Assembly: GCF_030373545.1 (NCBI RefSeq)
Contig: NZ_JAUDCO010000003.1
Coordinates: forward strand, 1 to 64,000
DNA from: Collinsella tanakaei
GTDB lineage: Bacteria > Actinomycetota > Coriobacteriia > Coriobacteriales > Coriobacteriaceae
DNA length: 64,000 bases
Direction of reading: 5' to 3'
In this document: positions 25,237 to 33,644 of the stretch, piece after piece
Numbering within the stretch: the stretch's first letter is position 1
Layout of the letters: each line of letters starts with the position of its first letter
Notes under the pieces: model-generated
What the model was told of the DNA's origin: nothing
Database searches by the model: none
What the model saw: only the letters and a program-made list of their open reading frames with translations
Made by a program: the position numbers and the translations under genes

Positions 25237-26547
25237 ATGCCAAAGACTCCCTTTGTGACAAAAGACCAGATTGTCGAGATTGCCGAGCAGTTCCCGACGC
25301 CGTTTCACCTCTACGATGAGGCGGGGCTGCGCCGCTGCGCGCGCGACGTGCGCGAGGCCTTCGCGTGGAACCCCGGCTTCACGGAGTACTTCGCCGTGAA
25401 GGCAAACCCCAACCCCCGCCTGATCTCGATCCTTGCCGAATACGGCTGCGGGTGCGACTGCTCGAGTGACACGGAGCTCATGCTGAGCGATGCTCTCGGC
25501 ATCCGCGGCGAGCACATCATGTTCTCGTCCAACGACACGCCCGCCGAGGACTTTCGCCTCGCCCATCAGCTCGGGGCAATCGTCAACTTTGACGACATCT
25601 CGCACATCGATTTCTACGAGCGCGCGACGGGCTCGCTGCCCGAAACCGCCTGCTGCCGCTTCAACCCCGGCGGTCTGTTCCAGCTGGCCAACGGTATCAT
25701 GGACAACCCCGGGGACTCCAAGTACGGCATGACCGAGCAGCAGCTCGCGCAGGCCCTGACCGAGCTTTCCGCGCGCGGTGTCGAGCGCCTGGGCATCCAC
25801 GCCTTCCTGGCGAGCAACACTCACGGCAACGAGTACTATCCCGCGCTCGCGCGCATCCTGTTCGAGCTGGCGGTGCGGCTCGAGCGCACGACCGGCGTGC
25901 GCATCGGCTTCGTCAACCTGTCGGGCGGCGTGGGCATCCCCTATCGCCCCGACGAGACCCCTTGCGACATCCGCGCAATCGGCGAGGGCGTGCGCCGCGC
26001 CTACGAGGACGTCCTCGTCCCCGCCGGCATGGGCGACGTCGCCATCTACACCGAGATGGGTCGCTTCATGACGGGTCCGTACGGGTGCCTGGTGACCCGC
26101 GCCATCCACGAGAAGCATATCTACAAGGACTACATCGGCGTCGACGCCAACGCCTGCGACCTCATCCGCCCGGCCATGTACGGAGCCTACCACCACATCA
26201 CCGTGATGGGCCAGGCGGGCGGCCCCGACAAGAGCGCCGCCGAGGCCACCTGCGTCTACGACGTGGTGGGCAACCTGTGCGAGAACAACGACAAGTTCGC
26301 CGTCGATCGCGCGCTTCCCGCTGTGGACACCGGCGACCTGCTCGTCATCCACGACACGGGGGCGCACGGCCACGCCATGGGCTACAACTACAACGGACGC
26401 CTGCGCCACGCCGAGGTGCTGCTGCGCACGGACGGCACCTGCGAGCTCATCCGACGTGCCGAGACGCCGGCCGACTACTTCGCGACCCTCGATGTCACCG
26501 ATACCGGGAGGACCCTGCTCGCCCGCCTGCAGGATAAGGAGAACTGA
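25237..26547 (+). CDS. lysA: diaminopimelate decarboxylase
   Basis: Converts meso-diaminopimelate to L-lysine with pyridoxal phosphate. A 436-residue fold III decarboxylase: PLP lysine K55 in FAVKANPNP, glycine-rich SGGVGIPY, TEMGRF and the C-terminal GNLCENNDKF block that supplies the catalytic Cys. ATGATG occurs at 25234; the second ATG is preferred because AGGAGG is four bases before it and only one before the first. The gene is directly under the lysine riboswitch, with dapA beginning one base after its stop. Confidence 0.95.
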   Translation: MPKTPFVTKDQIVEIAEQFPTPFHLYDEAGLRRCARDVREAFAWNPGFTEYFAVKANPNPRLISILAEYGCGCDCSSDTELMLSDALGIRGEHIMFSSNDTPAEDFRLAHQLGAIVNFDDISHIDFYERATGSLPETACCRFNPGGLFQLANGIMDNPGDSKYGMTEQQLAQALTELSARGVERLGIHAFLASNTHGNEYYPALARILFELAVRLERTTGVRIGFVNLSGGVGIPYRPDETPCDIRAIGEGVRRAYEDVLVPAGMGDVAIYTEMGRFMTGPYGCLVTRAIHEKHIYKDYIGVDANACDLIRPAMYGAYHHITVMGQAGGPDKSAAEATCVYDVVGNLCENNDKFAVDRALPAVDTGDLLVIHDTGAHGHAMGYNYNGRLRHAEVLLRTDGTCELIRRAETPADYFATLDVTDTGRTLLARLQDKEN

Positions 26548-26548
26548 C

Positions 26549-27439
26549 ATGGACATCCGCAACCTCGAGGGATCAATCGTCGCCCTCATCACCCCGTTTC
26601 GCGCCGACGGCAGCGTGGATTTCGACGCGCTCGGACGCCTGATCGACTTCCACCTGGACGCCGGCACCGACGCGCTGCTGCCGCTCGGCACCACCGGCGA
26701 GAGCTCCACGATGACGCACGAGGAGGACGAGGAGGTCGTGTCGTTCGTGGTCGAGCGCACCGCCGGCCGCATCCCCGTCATCGCGGGCTCGGGCTCCAAC
26801 AGCACGCAGACCATGCTCGAGAAGAGCCTCGCCTTCGAGCGCCTCGGCGTTGACGGCCTGCTGCTCATCACGCCGTACTACAACAAGAGCAACAAGGAGG
26901 GCATCTACCGCCACTTCGCCACGGTGCTCGACGCCGTCAACATCCCCTGCATCCTGTACAACGTGCCCGGGCGCACCGGCTGCTCCATCAGCGTGGCCAA
27001 CCTCGAGCGCCTGAGCGCGCACCCCAACGCGCTGGGCATCAAGGAGGCGAGCGGGTCGATCGCCTATGCGAGCGACATCGCGCACCTGATCGGTCCCGAC
27101 TTCAAGATGTTCTCGGGCAACGACGACATGGTCGTACCGCTCATGAGCCTGGGCGCCTCGGGCGTGATCTCGGTGTGGGCGAACATCCAGCCCGCGCTCG
27201 TGCACGAGATGGTGCGCGCGTTTTTGGACGGCAACGTGGCGCGCGCCCGCGACATCCAGGTGCAGAGCCTGCCGCTCATCCACGCCCTGTTCAGCGAGGT
27301 CAACCCCATCCCCGTCAAGGAGGCGTGCGCGCAGATGGGTCTGTGCGAGGCCAACTACCGCCTGCCGCTCGTGCCCATGGCCGACGCTCACCGCGAGGCG
27401 CTCGTCGCCGTCATGAAGGAGGCTGGTCTGCGTGCTTAA
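26549..27439 (+). CDS. dapA: 4-hydroxy-tetrahydrodipicolinate synthase
   Basis: Condenses pyruvate and aspartate semialdehyde, the first committed step of diaminopimelate/lysine synthesis. A 296-residue TIM barrel with GTTGES (47-52), Y137 in YNVPGRTG and the Schiff-base lysine K165 in GIKEASG. AAGGAG precedes the ATG. It starts one base after the lysA stop and overlaps dapB by 8 bases, so it is in the riboswitch operon. Confidence 0.96.
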   Translation: MDIRNLEGSIVALITPFRADGSVDFDALGRLIDFHLDAGTDALLPLGTTGESSTMTHEEDEEVVSFVVERTAGRIPVIAGSGSNSTQTMLEKSLAFERLGVDGLLLITPYYNKSNKEGIYRHFATVLDAVNIPCILYNVPGRTGCSISVANLERLSAHPNALGIKEASGSIAYASDIAHLIGPDFKMFSGNDDMVVPLMSLGASGVISVWANIQPALVHEMVRAFLDGNVARARDIQVQSLPLIHALFSEVNPIPVKEACAQMGLCEANYRLPLVPMADAHREALVAVMKEAGLRA

Positions 27440-28166
27440 GATCGCGATCATGGGCGACGGGCGCATGGGAACCCTCATCCGCACGACCGCCGAGGCGATG
27501 TGCGATGCCGACGGTGCGCACGCGTTTGAGGTGGTGGCGCAGTTCGGCTTTGACCTGTCAGGGGTCGACGGCGCGCCTGCCGCAGACGTGCTGATCGACT
27601 TCTCCAACGTCGGCACCCTTCCCGCCGTCATCTCCTACGTGCAGCGCTGCGGCTGCGCGCTTGTAAGCGGAACGACCGGCTACAGCGACGACGAGCTCGA
27701 TGCGATTCGCGCGCTCGGGGCGAGCGCGCCGGTCGTGTGGTCGGGCAACTACTCCATCGGCGTTGCGGCGCTGCGCCATCTGACCGCGCAGGCCACGCGT
27801 GAGCTGCCCGGATTTGATGTCGAGATCGTCGAATGCCACCATAACCAGAAGGCCGATGCGCCGAGCGGCACGGCCAAGATGCTGCTCGACGAGGTCATGA
27901 CCGCCCGCGCTGACGAGGTCCATGCCGTCTATGGCCGTCAGGGCATGTGCGGCGCGCGCGATGCGCACGAGGTCGGCGTGCACGCCCTGCGCGGCGGCAC
28001 GGTCGCCGGCGTGCATACGGTGTCGTTTTTCGGCACCGACGAGGAGGTCTCGCTCACCCATCGCGCGACGAGCCGGCAGATCTTCGTGAACGGCGCCCTC
28101 GCCGCGGCGGCAAAGCTCGCCGTGCGCGAACCCGGCTTTTACACCTTTGACGAGCTGATGTTCTGA
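27432..28166 (+). CDS. dapB: 4-hydroxy-tetrahydrodipicolinate reductase
   Basis: NAD(P)H-dependent reductase that follows DapA. A 244-residue protein with nucleotide-binding GDGRMG (8-13), SGTTGY (79-84) and the active-site block ECHHNQKADAPSGTA (134-148; H136/H137 and K140). The GTG start at 27432 overlaps the dapA stop, showing translational coupling. Confidence 0.96.
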   Translation: MLKIAIMGDGRMGTLIRTTAEAMCDADGAHAFEVVAQFGFDLSGVDGAPAADVLIDFSNVGTLPAVISYVQRCGCALVSGTTGYSDDELDAIRALGASAPVVWSGNYSIGVAALRHLTAQATRELPGFDVEIVECHHNQKADAPSGTAKMLLDEVMTARADEVHAVYGRQGMCGARDAHEVGVHALRGGTVAGVHTVSFFGTDEEVSLTHRATSRQIFVNGALAAAAKLAVREPGFYTFDELMF

Positions 28167-28168
28167 AA

Positions 28169-28237
28169 TGGGTTGAGACGAACACGTCCCCAACCGACCC
28201 AAAATGGGTTGAGGGGAACACGTCCCCAACCGACCCA
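28169..28237. repeat. 33-bp repeat family, two tandem copies
   Basis: Units 28169-28201 and 28205-28237, each starting TGGGTTG, with GAACACGTCCCCAACC in the middle and ending GACCCA. The ends are imperfect inverted repeats, so each can form a hairpin with an ACACG loop. It lies between dapB and dapH, with the first unit three bases past the dapB stop. Other copies at 38582-38738 and 63180-63248. Confidence 0.9.
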
Positions 28238-28272
28238 TCCGTCCCCAGCCACTCCACCTTGGAAGGATTGAT

Positions 28273-28974
28273 ATGAACGCACAGGAGATTATCGATTTCA
28301 TCGCTTCGGCGGAGAAGAAGACGTCCGTCAAGCTCTATGTACGCGAGCGCGCCGGCGCCGATATCGATTGGGGCGCCGCACATGTCTACGGCGGACCCGA
28401 GGGCCGCATCGTCTTTGGCGAGTGGTCTGAGCTCGCCGCGGTGCTCGACGCCCACAACGACGACATCGTGTACGCAGACGTCGAGTGCGACCGTCGCAAC
28501 TCCGCCGTGCCGCTGCTCGACTTGAAGGGCGTGAACGCCCGCATCGAGCCGGGCGCGATCATCCGCGACCGCGTCGAGATCGGCGACAACGCCGTGATCA
28601 TGATGGGCGCCGTCATCAACATCGGCGCGGTCATCGGCGCGGGAACCATGATCGACATGGGCGCGGTGCTGGGCGGTCGCGCCACCGTGGGCAAGAACTG
28701 CCACATCGGCGCCGGCACCGTGCTGGCGGGCGTCGTGGAGCCGGCGAGCGCCACCCCCGTCATCGTGGAGGACGGCGTCATGATCGGCGCGAACGCCGTG
28801 GTGCTCGAGGGCGTCCGCGTGGGCGAGAACGCCGTGGTGGCCGCCGGCGCCGTATGCGTGGAGGACGTCCCGGCCGGCGCCGTGGTCGCCGGCGTGCCCG
28901 CGCGCGTCATCAAACAGCGCGACGCCCAGACCGACAGCAAGACCGGCCTGGTAGAAAGCCTGCGCCAGCTGTAG
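28273..28974 (+). CDS. dapH: tetrahydrodipicolinate N-acetyltransferase
   Basis: Acetylates tetrahydrodipicolinate from acetyl-CoA, the step that defines the acetylase branch of diaminopimelate synthesis. A 233-residue protein: N-terminal alpha/beta part (1-80), then a left-handed beta-helix of hexapeptide repeats (about 85-210; the series [20 protein letters not shown] and [14 protein letters not shown]). Length and sequence fit DapH rather than succinyltransferase DapD. GGAAGGA precedes the ATG. A 106-base gap with repeats separates it from dapB; it is probably still co-transcribed. Confidence 0.94.
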   Translation: MNAQEIIDFIASAEKKTSVKLYVRERAGADIDWGAAHVYGGPEGRIVFGEWSELAAVLDAHNDDIVYADVECDRRNSAVPLLDLKGVNARIEPGAIIRDRVEIGDNAVIMMGAVINIGAVIGAGTMIDMGAVLGGRATVGKNCHIGAGTVLAGVVEPASATPVIVEDGVMIGANAVVLEGVRVGENAVVAAGAVCVEDVPAGAVVAGVPARVIKQRDAQTDSKTGLVESLRQL

Positions 28975-28988
28975 AGGCGCACACATCC

Positions 28989-29054
28989 CGCCGATGGGGG
29001 CAGGTCGCCTGCGGTTGGCACGTCACAACCGCAGGCGACCTGCCCCCATCGGCG
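28989..29054. repeat. 66-base inverted repeat with 29-bp perfect arms
   Basis: Arms 28989-29017 and 29026-29054 are exact reverse complements with an 8-base loop (GCACGTCA). The arms contain GATGGGGGCAGGTCGCC. It starts 15 bases after the dapH stop. There is no T-run after it, so it is not a classical terminator although it may stop transcription. I see no second copy in the window. Confidence 0.92.
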
Positions 29055-29100
29055 TAACCGGACCCGGCAACCAAGAATCGGCGCATTCCGCACCAGATTC

Positions 29101-29120
29101 GTGGTTTGCGTAACAACCAC
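29101..29120. promoter_or_regulatory. small inverted repeat upstream of the glycerol-3-phosphate operon
   Basis: GTGGTT-N8-AACCAC, a 6-bp palindrome with spacer, 64-83 bases before the ATG at 29184. A possible operator; no known site is matched. Confidence 0.25.
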
Positions 29121-29183
29121 AACGAAACCCGTGCTCCGTAGGATTGAGTCAGCACTATCCGACGCGGATCAGGAGGGATTCGT

Positions 29184-30683
29184 ATGGAGCAATGGGACGT
29201 TGTCGTCATCGGCGCGGGCGTGGTCGGCTCCGCCGTGGCACGCGAGCTCGCGCGCTACCGCCTGCGGGTCGCCGTGCTCGAGAAGGAGCTCGACGTGGCC
29301 TGCGGCAACAGCAGCCGCAACACCGGTATGCTGCACGCCGGATTCACCTACAAGCCCGGTTCCCTCAAGGCCGAATGCGCCGTCGAGGGCAACAAGGAGT
29401 TCGACCAGGTCGCCGCTGAGCTCGGCGTGCCGTTCAAGCGCACCGGCAAGCTCGTCGTGGGCTTCACCGACCACGACATGGAGAACATCCTCAAGTTCAA
29501 GGCCATCGGCGAGCAGAACGGCGTCGAGGGCATGCGCATCATCGACAAGGAGGAGATCGAGCGCATCGAGCCGCACGCCGGCGGCGAGTTCGCCATGTAC
29601 GTGCCGTCCTCGGGCATCCTCGACCCCATGGCCTACACCATCGCGCTCGCAGACAACGCGGCGCAAAACGGCGTGAAGTTCTTCTTCGACCGCAAGGTCA
29701 CCGCCATCGAGCGCTACATCGCCAACGACTGCTACCTCGTCCACACCCCTGCCGGCGCGTTCCGCACCAAGTGGGTCATCAACTGCGCGGGCGCCTACGC
29801 CAGCCAGATCTCCGAGATGCTCGGCTATCCCAACTACCCGGTTCGCGGCTTCAAGGGCGAGTACTTCGTGCTCGACAAGAAGGCCGGCGAGTTCCTGAAG
29901 ATCCCCGTCTACCCCGCTCCCAACGATAAGGGCGGCTTCTCCACACACGCCACGCCCACCGTCGACGGCAACATCCTCGTGGGTCCGGACTCCTATGTCA
30001 CCGAGGACTGGGAGGACTACAAGTGCACCAAGGACCATCTGGACGGCCTTATCCGCGATGGCTCCAAGATGTTCAAGCAGATGCGCCGTGAGTACTTCAT
30101 CCGCAACTTTGCCGGCATCCGCTGGAAGCGCGTGGACGAGGACGGCAACGTGCTCGACTTCAAGCTCGAGAGCGACCAGCAGCACAACCCCAACACCGTC
30201 AACCTCGTGGGCATCGAGTCCCCGGGCGTCACCTGCGCCCTGCCGTTGGCGCGTCGCGCCGTCGCCCGCCTGGTCGAGGTCGAGAAGCCTCAGGTCAACG
30301 AGAACTTCGACCCGGTGCGCCCAGCTCCCAAGCGCTTCTACGACATGACGCGCGAGGAGCAGGCCGCGGCCATCGCCGAAGACCCCGAGTACGGCGAGAT
30401 CGTATGCCGCTGCGAGACGGTGACGCGCGCCGAGATCCGCCGCGCCATCAACAACCCGCTCGGCGTCCACACGGTCACGGGCATCAAGAACCGCACGCGC
30501 GCCACCATGGGCCGCTGCCAGGGTGGGTACTGCGAGACCCGCATCACCGAGATGATCGAGCAGGAGCTGGGCATCGAGCCCACCGACGTGCGCTTCAACC
30601 ACGCCGGATCCTATATGTTCACCGGACCCGTCCGCGGCGCGCAGGCGCCGGGCGAGGCCGCCGAAGGGAGCGTGAGCGCATAA
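29184..30683 (+). CDS. FAD-dependent glycerol-3-phosphate dehydrogenase-type oxidoreductase (GlpA-like) with [2Fe-2S] domain
   Basis: A 499-residue flavoprotein. N-terminal FAD-binding GAGVVGSAVARELARY (10-25) in a DAO fold, then a C-terminal bacterioferritin-associated-ferredoxin (BFD-like) [2Fe-2S] domain with C408, C410, C445 and C450 (CRC and GRCQGGYC). This layout fits anaerobic GlpA-type or 2-hydroxyacid dehydrogenases. First of three overlapping genes with an NADH-oxidase-like flavoprotein and a DUF1667 protein, a set usually assigned to anaerobic glycerol-3-phosphate oxidation. The start follows AGGAGGG. Substrate assignment rests on family and context; L-2-hydroxyglutarate is an alternative. 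Confidence 0.85.
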   Translation: MEQWDVVVIGAGVVGSAVARELARYRLRVAVLEKELDVACGNSSRNTGMLHAGFTYKPGSLKAECAVEGNKEFDQVAAELGVPFKRTGKLVVGFTDHDMENILKFKAIGEQNGVEGMRIIDKEEIERIEPHAGGEFAMYVPSSGILDPMAYTIALADNAAQNGVKFFFDRKVTAIERYIANDCYLVHTPAGAFRTKWVINCAGAYASQISEMLGYPNYPVRGFKGEYFVLDKKAGEFLKIPVYPAPNDKGGFSTHATPTVDGNILVGPDSYVTEDWEDYKCTKDHLDGLIRDGSKMFKQMRREYFIRNFAGIRWKRVDEDGNVLDFKLESDQQHNPNTVNLVGIESPGVTCALPLARRAVARLVEVEKPQVNENFDPVRPAPKRFYDMTREEQAAAIAEDPEYGEIVCRCETVTRAEIRRAINNPLGVHTVTGIKNRTRATMGRCQGGYCETRITEMIEQELGIEPTDVRFNHAGSYMFTGPVRGAQAPGEAAEGSVSA

Positions 30684-31921
30684 TGAAGCACGTGGACGCT
30701 GTCATCGTCGGAGGCGGTCCCGCCGGACTCGCCGCGGCCATCGAGCTGCGCCGCAAGGGCATCGACGACATCCTCATCCTCGAACGCGAGAAGAAGCCCG
30801 GCGGCATCCTGCGCCAGTGCATTCATGACGGTTTCGGCCTGACGCGCTTCGGCGAGACCCTCTCGGGCCCCGAGTACGCCGCGCGCTTCGTCCGCGAGGC
30901 CGAGGCGCTCCAGATTCCCTGCCTCACCGACACCACGGTGCTCGAGATCACACCCGACCGCCACGTGTACGCCTCCTCTTCGGAGCACGGCATGATGGAG
31001 TTCGAGGCCGGCGCAATCGTCCTCGCCATGGGTTGCCGTGAGCGCACCCGCGGCGCGATCAGCATCCCCGGCACCCGTCCGGCCGGCGTGTACACCGCAG
31101 GTGTGGCTCAGGCATACATCAACCTTAAGAACAAGATGGTGGGCCGTCGCGTGGTCATCCTGGGCTCCGGCGACATCGGCATGATCATGGCGCGCCGTAT
31201 GACGCTCGAGGGTGCCAAGGTGCTCGGCGTGTTCGAGGTTCAGCCGTACGCGAGCGGTCTGCCTCGCAACGTCGAGCAGTGCCTGAACGACTACGGCATC
31301 CCCCTGTCGCTGTCCCACACCGTCACCGACATCCGCGGCACCGATCGCCTGGAGAGCGTCGTGATCTCGCAGGTCGATGACCACATGCAGCCAATTCCCG
31401 GCACCGAGCAGGAATACGAGTGCGACACCCTCATTCTGTCGGTCGGCCTCATCCCCGAAAACGAGCTGACCTGGATGGCCGGCGCCGAGAAGGATCCGGG
31501 CACGAGCGGCGCGGCGGTGGACGAGAACTACCAGACCACCGTTCCGGGCATCTTCGCTGCAGGCAACGTGCTGCACGTGCACGACCTCGTTGACTTCGTG
31601 TCGCTCGAGGCCGAGGCGCTGGCCGACGGCGCGGCGCGCTTCATCCGCGAGGGCTCCCTGCCCGCATGCGAGCTCGCCGTGCGCGGCAACGAGCTCGTCG
31701 GCGGCCTTACGCCATCGCGCATCAGCGGCACCGGCGACGTCACCGTCTCGTTCCGTGTGCGCCGGCCGCTGCGTAACTGCACCGTGGAGCTCGTGCAGGG
31801 CGACACCGTCGTCAAGCGCCGCCGCATGCCCAAGGCGCTGCCCGCCGAGATGATCCAGATCAAGCTCAAGGCAGACGATCTCAATCAAACCGACGACCTG
31901 GAGGTGAAGGTGTCATGCTAA
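30683..31921 (+). CDS. FAD/NAD-dependent oxidoreductase, second subunit of the operon (GlpB-like role)
   Basis: A 412-residue pyridine-nucleotide-disulfide-type flavoprotein with GGGPAGLAAAIEL near the N-terminus, a second GSGDIGMIMARRM for NAD (about 155-167) and a GIFAAGNVLHVHDLVD FAD-closing motif. The ATG shares a base with the TAA of the upstream gene (TAATG), so the two are coupled. Presumably it passes electrons from the GlpA-like subunit to NAD or another carrier; the true acceptor is not visible. Confidence 0.85.
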   Translation: MKHVDAVIVGGGPAGLAAAIELRRKGIDDILILEREKKPGGILRQCIHDGFGLTRFGETLSGPEYAARFVREAEALQIPCLTDTTVLEITPDRHVYASSSEHGMMEFEAGAIVLAMGCRERTRGAISIPGTRPAGVYTAGVAQAYINLKNKMVGRRVVILGSGDIGMIMARRMTLEGAKVLGVFEVQPYASGLPRNVEQCLNDYGIPLSLSHTVTDIRGTDRLESVVISQVDDHMQPIPGTEQEYECDTLILSVGLIPENELTWMAGAEKDPGTSGAAVDENYQTTVPGIFAAGNVLHVHDLVDFVSLEAEALADGAARFIREGSLPACELAVRGNELVGGLTPSRISGTGDVTVSFRVRRPLRNCTVELVQGDTVVKRRRMPKALPAEMIQIKLKADDLNQTDDLEVKVSC

Positions 31922-32277
31922 GGGAATTCACCTGCATCATGTGCCCTCAGGGGTGCGACATCTCCGTCGAGCTGGACGGCACGACCATCACCAGCATCAC
32001 AGGCAACAAGTGCGCCAAGGGCGAAGCATACGTCACGCAGGAGATCGAGAATCCCATGCGCAACATCGCGACCTCCGTGCTTATCGACGGCGGCGAGCTG
32101 CCGCTGGCGAGCGTGCGCCTGTCGAACGTCATCCCGAAGGACCGCATCTTCGATGTCATGGCCGAGATTCGCCGTGTGGAGCTCCCCGCCCCCGTCCATG
32201 AGGGCGACGTGGTGATCCACGACGTGTTGGGCCTCGGTGCAGACGTCATCATCACGAAGGACGTCGACGTCGCGTAA
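31915..32277 (+). CDS. DUF1667 protein, third subunit of the operon
   Basis: A 120-residue protein beginning MLREFTCIMCPQGC, with C7, C10, C14 and C33 spaced like an iron-sulfur or zinc site. DUF1667 genes regularly follow this pair of flavoprotein genes. It overlaps the upstream stop by 7 bases. It is probably a small electron-transfer or assembly subunit; no enzyme function is known. Confidence 0.85.
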   Translation: MLREFTCIMCPQGCDISVELDGTTITSITGNKCAKGEAYVTQEIENPMRNIATSVLIDGGELPLASVRLSNVIPKDRIFDVMAEIRRVELPAPVHEGDVVIHDVLGLGADVIITKDVDVA

Positions 32278-32306
32278 GCGATGGCGCGCACAATACACCA
32301 TGAGAC

Positions 32307-32348
32307 GAGCGGGGCGCTCCGGTTCGGCCGGGCGCCCCGCTCATTCGT
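32307..32348 (+). terminator. terminator of the glycerol-3-phosphate operon
   Basis: An 11-bp perfect stem (32307-32317 with 32332-32342), with a partly paired CCGG...CCGG interior, followed by ATTCGTATCGTTTT. It lies 30 bases after the DUF1667 stop. Confidence 0.7.
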
Positions 32349-32384
32349 ATCGTTTTATGTTGTCTATGGACCAGCGAGAACCAC

Positions 32385-32523
32385 TACCCCCGTTTAGGGG
32401 ACGGTTTTGCTGTTCCCCTTTGAGTAGAGACGCGCATGCAGCTGATAAACCCGCTGGTAGAGAGACTGTCCAAAAAAGTGATACTCGGCAGGTCGTCCTA
32501 AATCCGTCCCCTAAACGGGGGTA
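32385..32523. repeat. 139-bp element with 20-bp perfect inverted ends
   Basis: Ends 32385-32404 (TACCCCCGTTTAGGGGACGG) and 32504-32523 are exact reverse complements, 99 bases apart. The interior has no ORF of note. No clear target-site duplication flanks it. The left end continues into TTTTGCTGTTCCCC, so GGGGACG...TTCCC recalls the 33-bp family read in reverse. It could be a MITE-like element or the two stems of a structured RNA. Confidence 0.8.
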
Positions 32524-32561
32524 TTGAAATCTGCGCTCTCCCCGAGGCCCCTCAGCGCGCC

Positions 32562-33566
32562 CTAGCGGTTCTCGATGCTCCCGATATTCTTGAGCTCGAT
32601 GGAAATCAGGCCGTTCGGCTCGTTGACGAACTGCACGTATTCGGTGTTGCGCAGCATCTCGGCCGGGAACGTGATCTCGATGCCCGTGTCCGTACGGATC
32701 TTATGGTTGCGCACCGCCGCGCGCTCCACCTGCGCACGCTCCACCGGAACGCGCTCGGGCAGCTGCTCCTCGCGCATCTCTGCCGCGAAGCGCTCGCGCA
32801 TCGCGGGCTCGTCCTCGAAGATCTCGTCAGCCAGGTCCCATGGGGCAATCTCCTCATCCTCCTCGACGCGCTCCGCCACGACCTCCTTGGCGCGGGCGAG
32901 CGCCACCGCGCTGTTGGCGCCGTGCTCCTCGGCGACTTCTGCGACGATGCGGGTCACCGTATCGATGACCTCCTTGCCCGAGACGCCGGTGGCGCACTGC
33001 AGCAGGCCGTCCGGGATGATCATGGTGTCCGTACCGGCGATCTTGCGCTTCTTGTCCTGGTAGAAGATCTCCATCGAGCTCGCGCGCACGAGCGCATAGC
33101 TCGTGATCTTCTGCGAGGGGCTCGGCAGGATGGCGTAGTGGCGGGCGATGTCGTTGCGCACCTCGCCGCCCTCGCGCGCCACCTCGTGCATGAACGCCAT
33201 GCGGCTGCCCATGAGCAGCACCGCGAACCACCGCACGTCGTCATCGTCGTCGAAATCGGCCACCAGGATGTCGGTCGACTCGGCCTTGTCGGCACGGGTG
33301 AGCTCGCCGGCGAAGAACTCGGCGATCTGACAGGACAGGTCCACGAACTCGCGGTCGCCGAATAGATACGCCTTGACCTCCTCGGCAAAGGCGCTGTCCT
33401 CGGCAAACGAGCCGCGCCTGTTGTCGGGGCTCACGCGGGCGCGCCGCAGATGCGAGGTCACAAACGAGCGCACCGCGCGGGTATCCAAATCGAGCTCGCG
33501 CGCGCTCATGACGTTGACCGCCGACTCGAAGTCGAGGATGTGCAGGATGGCATGGTTGATCTTCAT
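32562..33566 (-). CDS. nucleoid-associated protein (NdpA/YejK, 37-kDa family)
   Basis: A 334-residue cytoplasmic protein of the 37-kDa nucleoid-associated family (PF04245), recognised from the overall pattern: N-terminal INHAILHILDFES, central FAVLLMGSRMAFMHEV, ALVRASSMEIFYQDKKRKIAGTD in two adjoining blocks, and the C-terminal IEITFPAEMLRNTEYVQF. The ATG at 33566 follows AAAGGAGA; the 15 codons upstream are ignored. Function in this phylum is unknown; it is likely to bind DNA. A monocistronic-looking gene. Confidence 0.85.
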   Translation of the reverse strand: MKINHAILHILDFESAVNVMSARELDLDTRAVRSFVTSHLRRARVSPDNRRGSFAEDSAFAEEVKAYLFGDREFVDLSCQIAEFFAGELTRADKAESTDILVADFDDDDDVRWFAVLLMGSRMAFMHEVAREGGEVRNDIARHYAILPSPSQKITSYALVRASSMEIFYQDKKRKIAGTDTMIIPDGLLQCATGVSGKEVIDTVTRIVAEVAEEHGANSAVALARAKEVVAERVEEDEEIAPWDLADEIFEDEPAMRERFAAEMREEQLPERVPVERAQVERAAVRNHKIRTDTGIEITFPAEMLRNTEYVQFVNEPNGLISIELKNIGSIENR

Positions 33567-33644
33567 GCAGAGGTCTCCTTTGCGTCGGGTAAGGCCAGCA
33601 AAGTATACCAATCCCGCGCAAAGATGGCCCCTCCGACGAATCCG

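Noticed and set aside
24940-26871. Minus-strand extension of the M20 frame across lysA
   Set aside because: The sequence is the complement of lysA and dapA, and the ATG at 24939 has a good ribosome site.
28989-29054. Insertion sequence end or attachment site
   Set aside because: No transposase or integrase gene lies nearby and no direct target duplication is visible.
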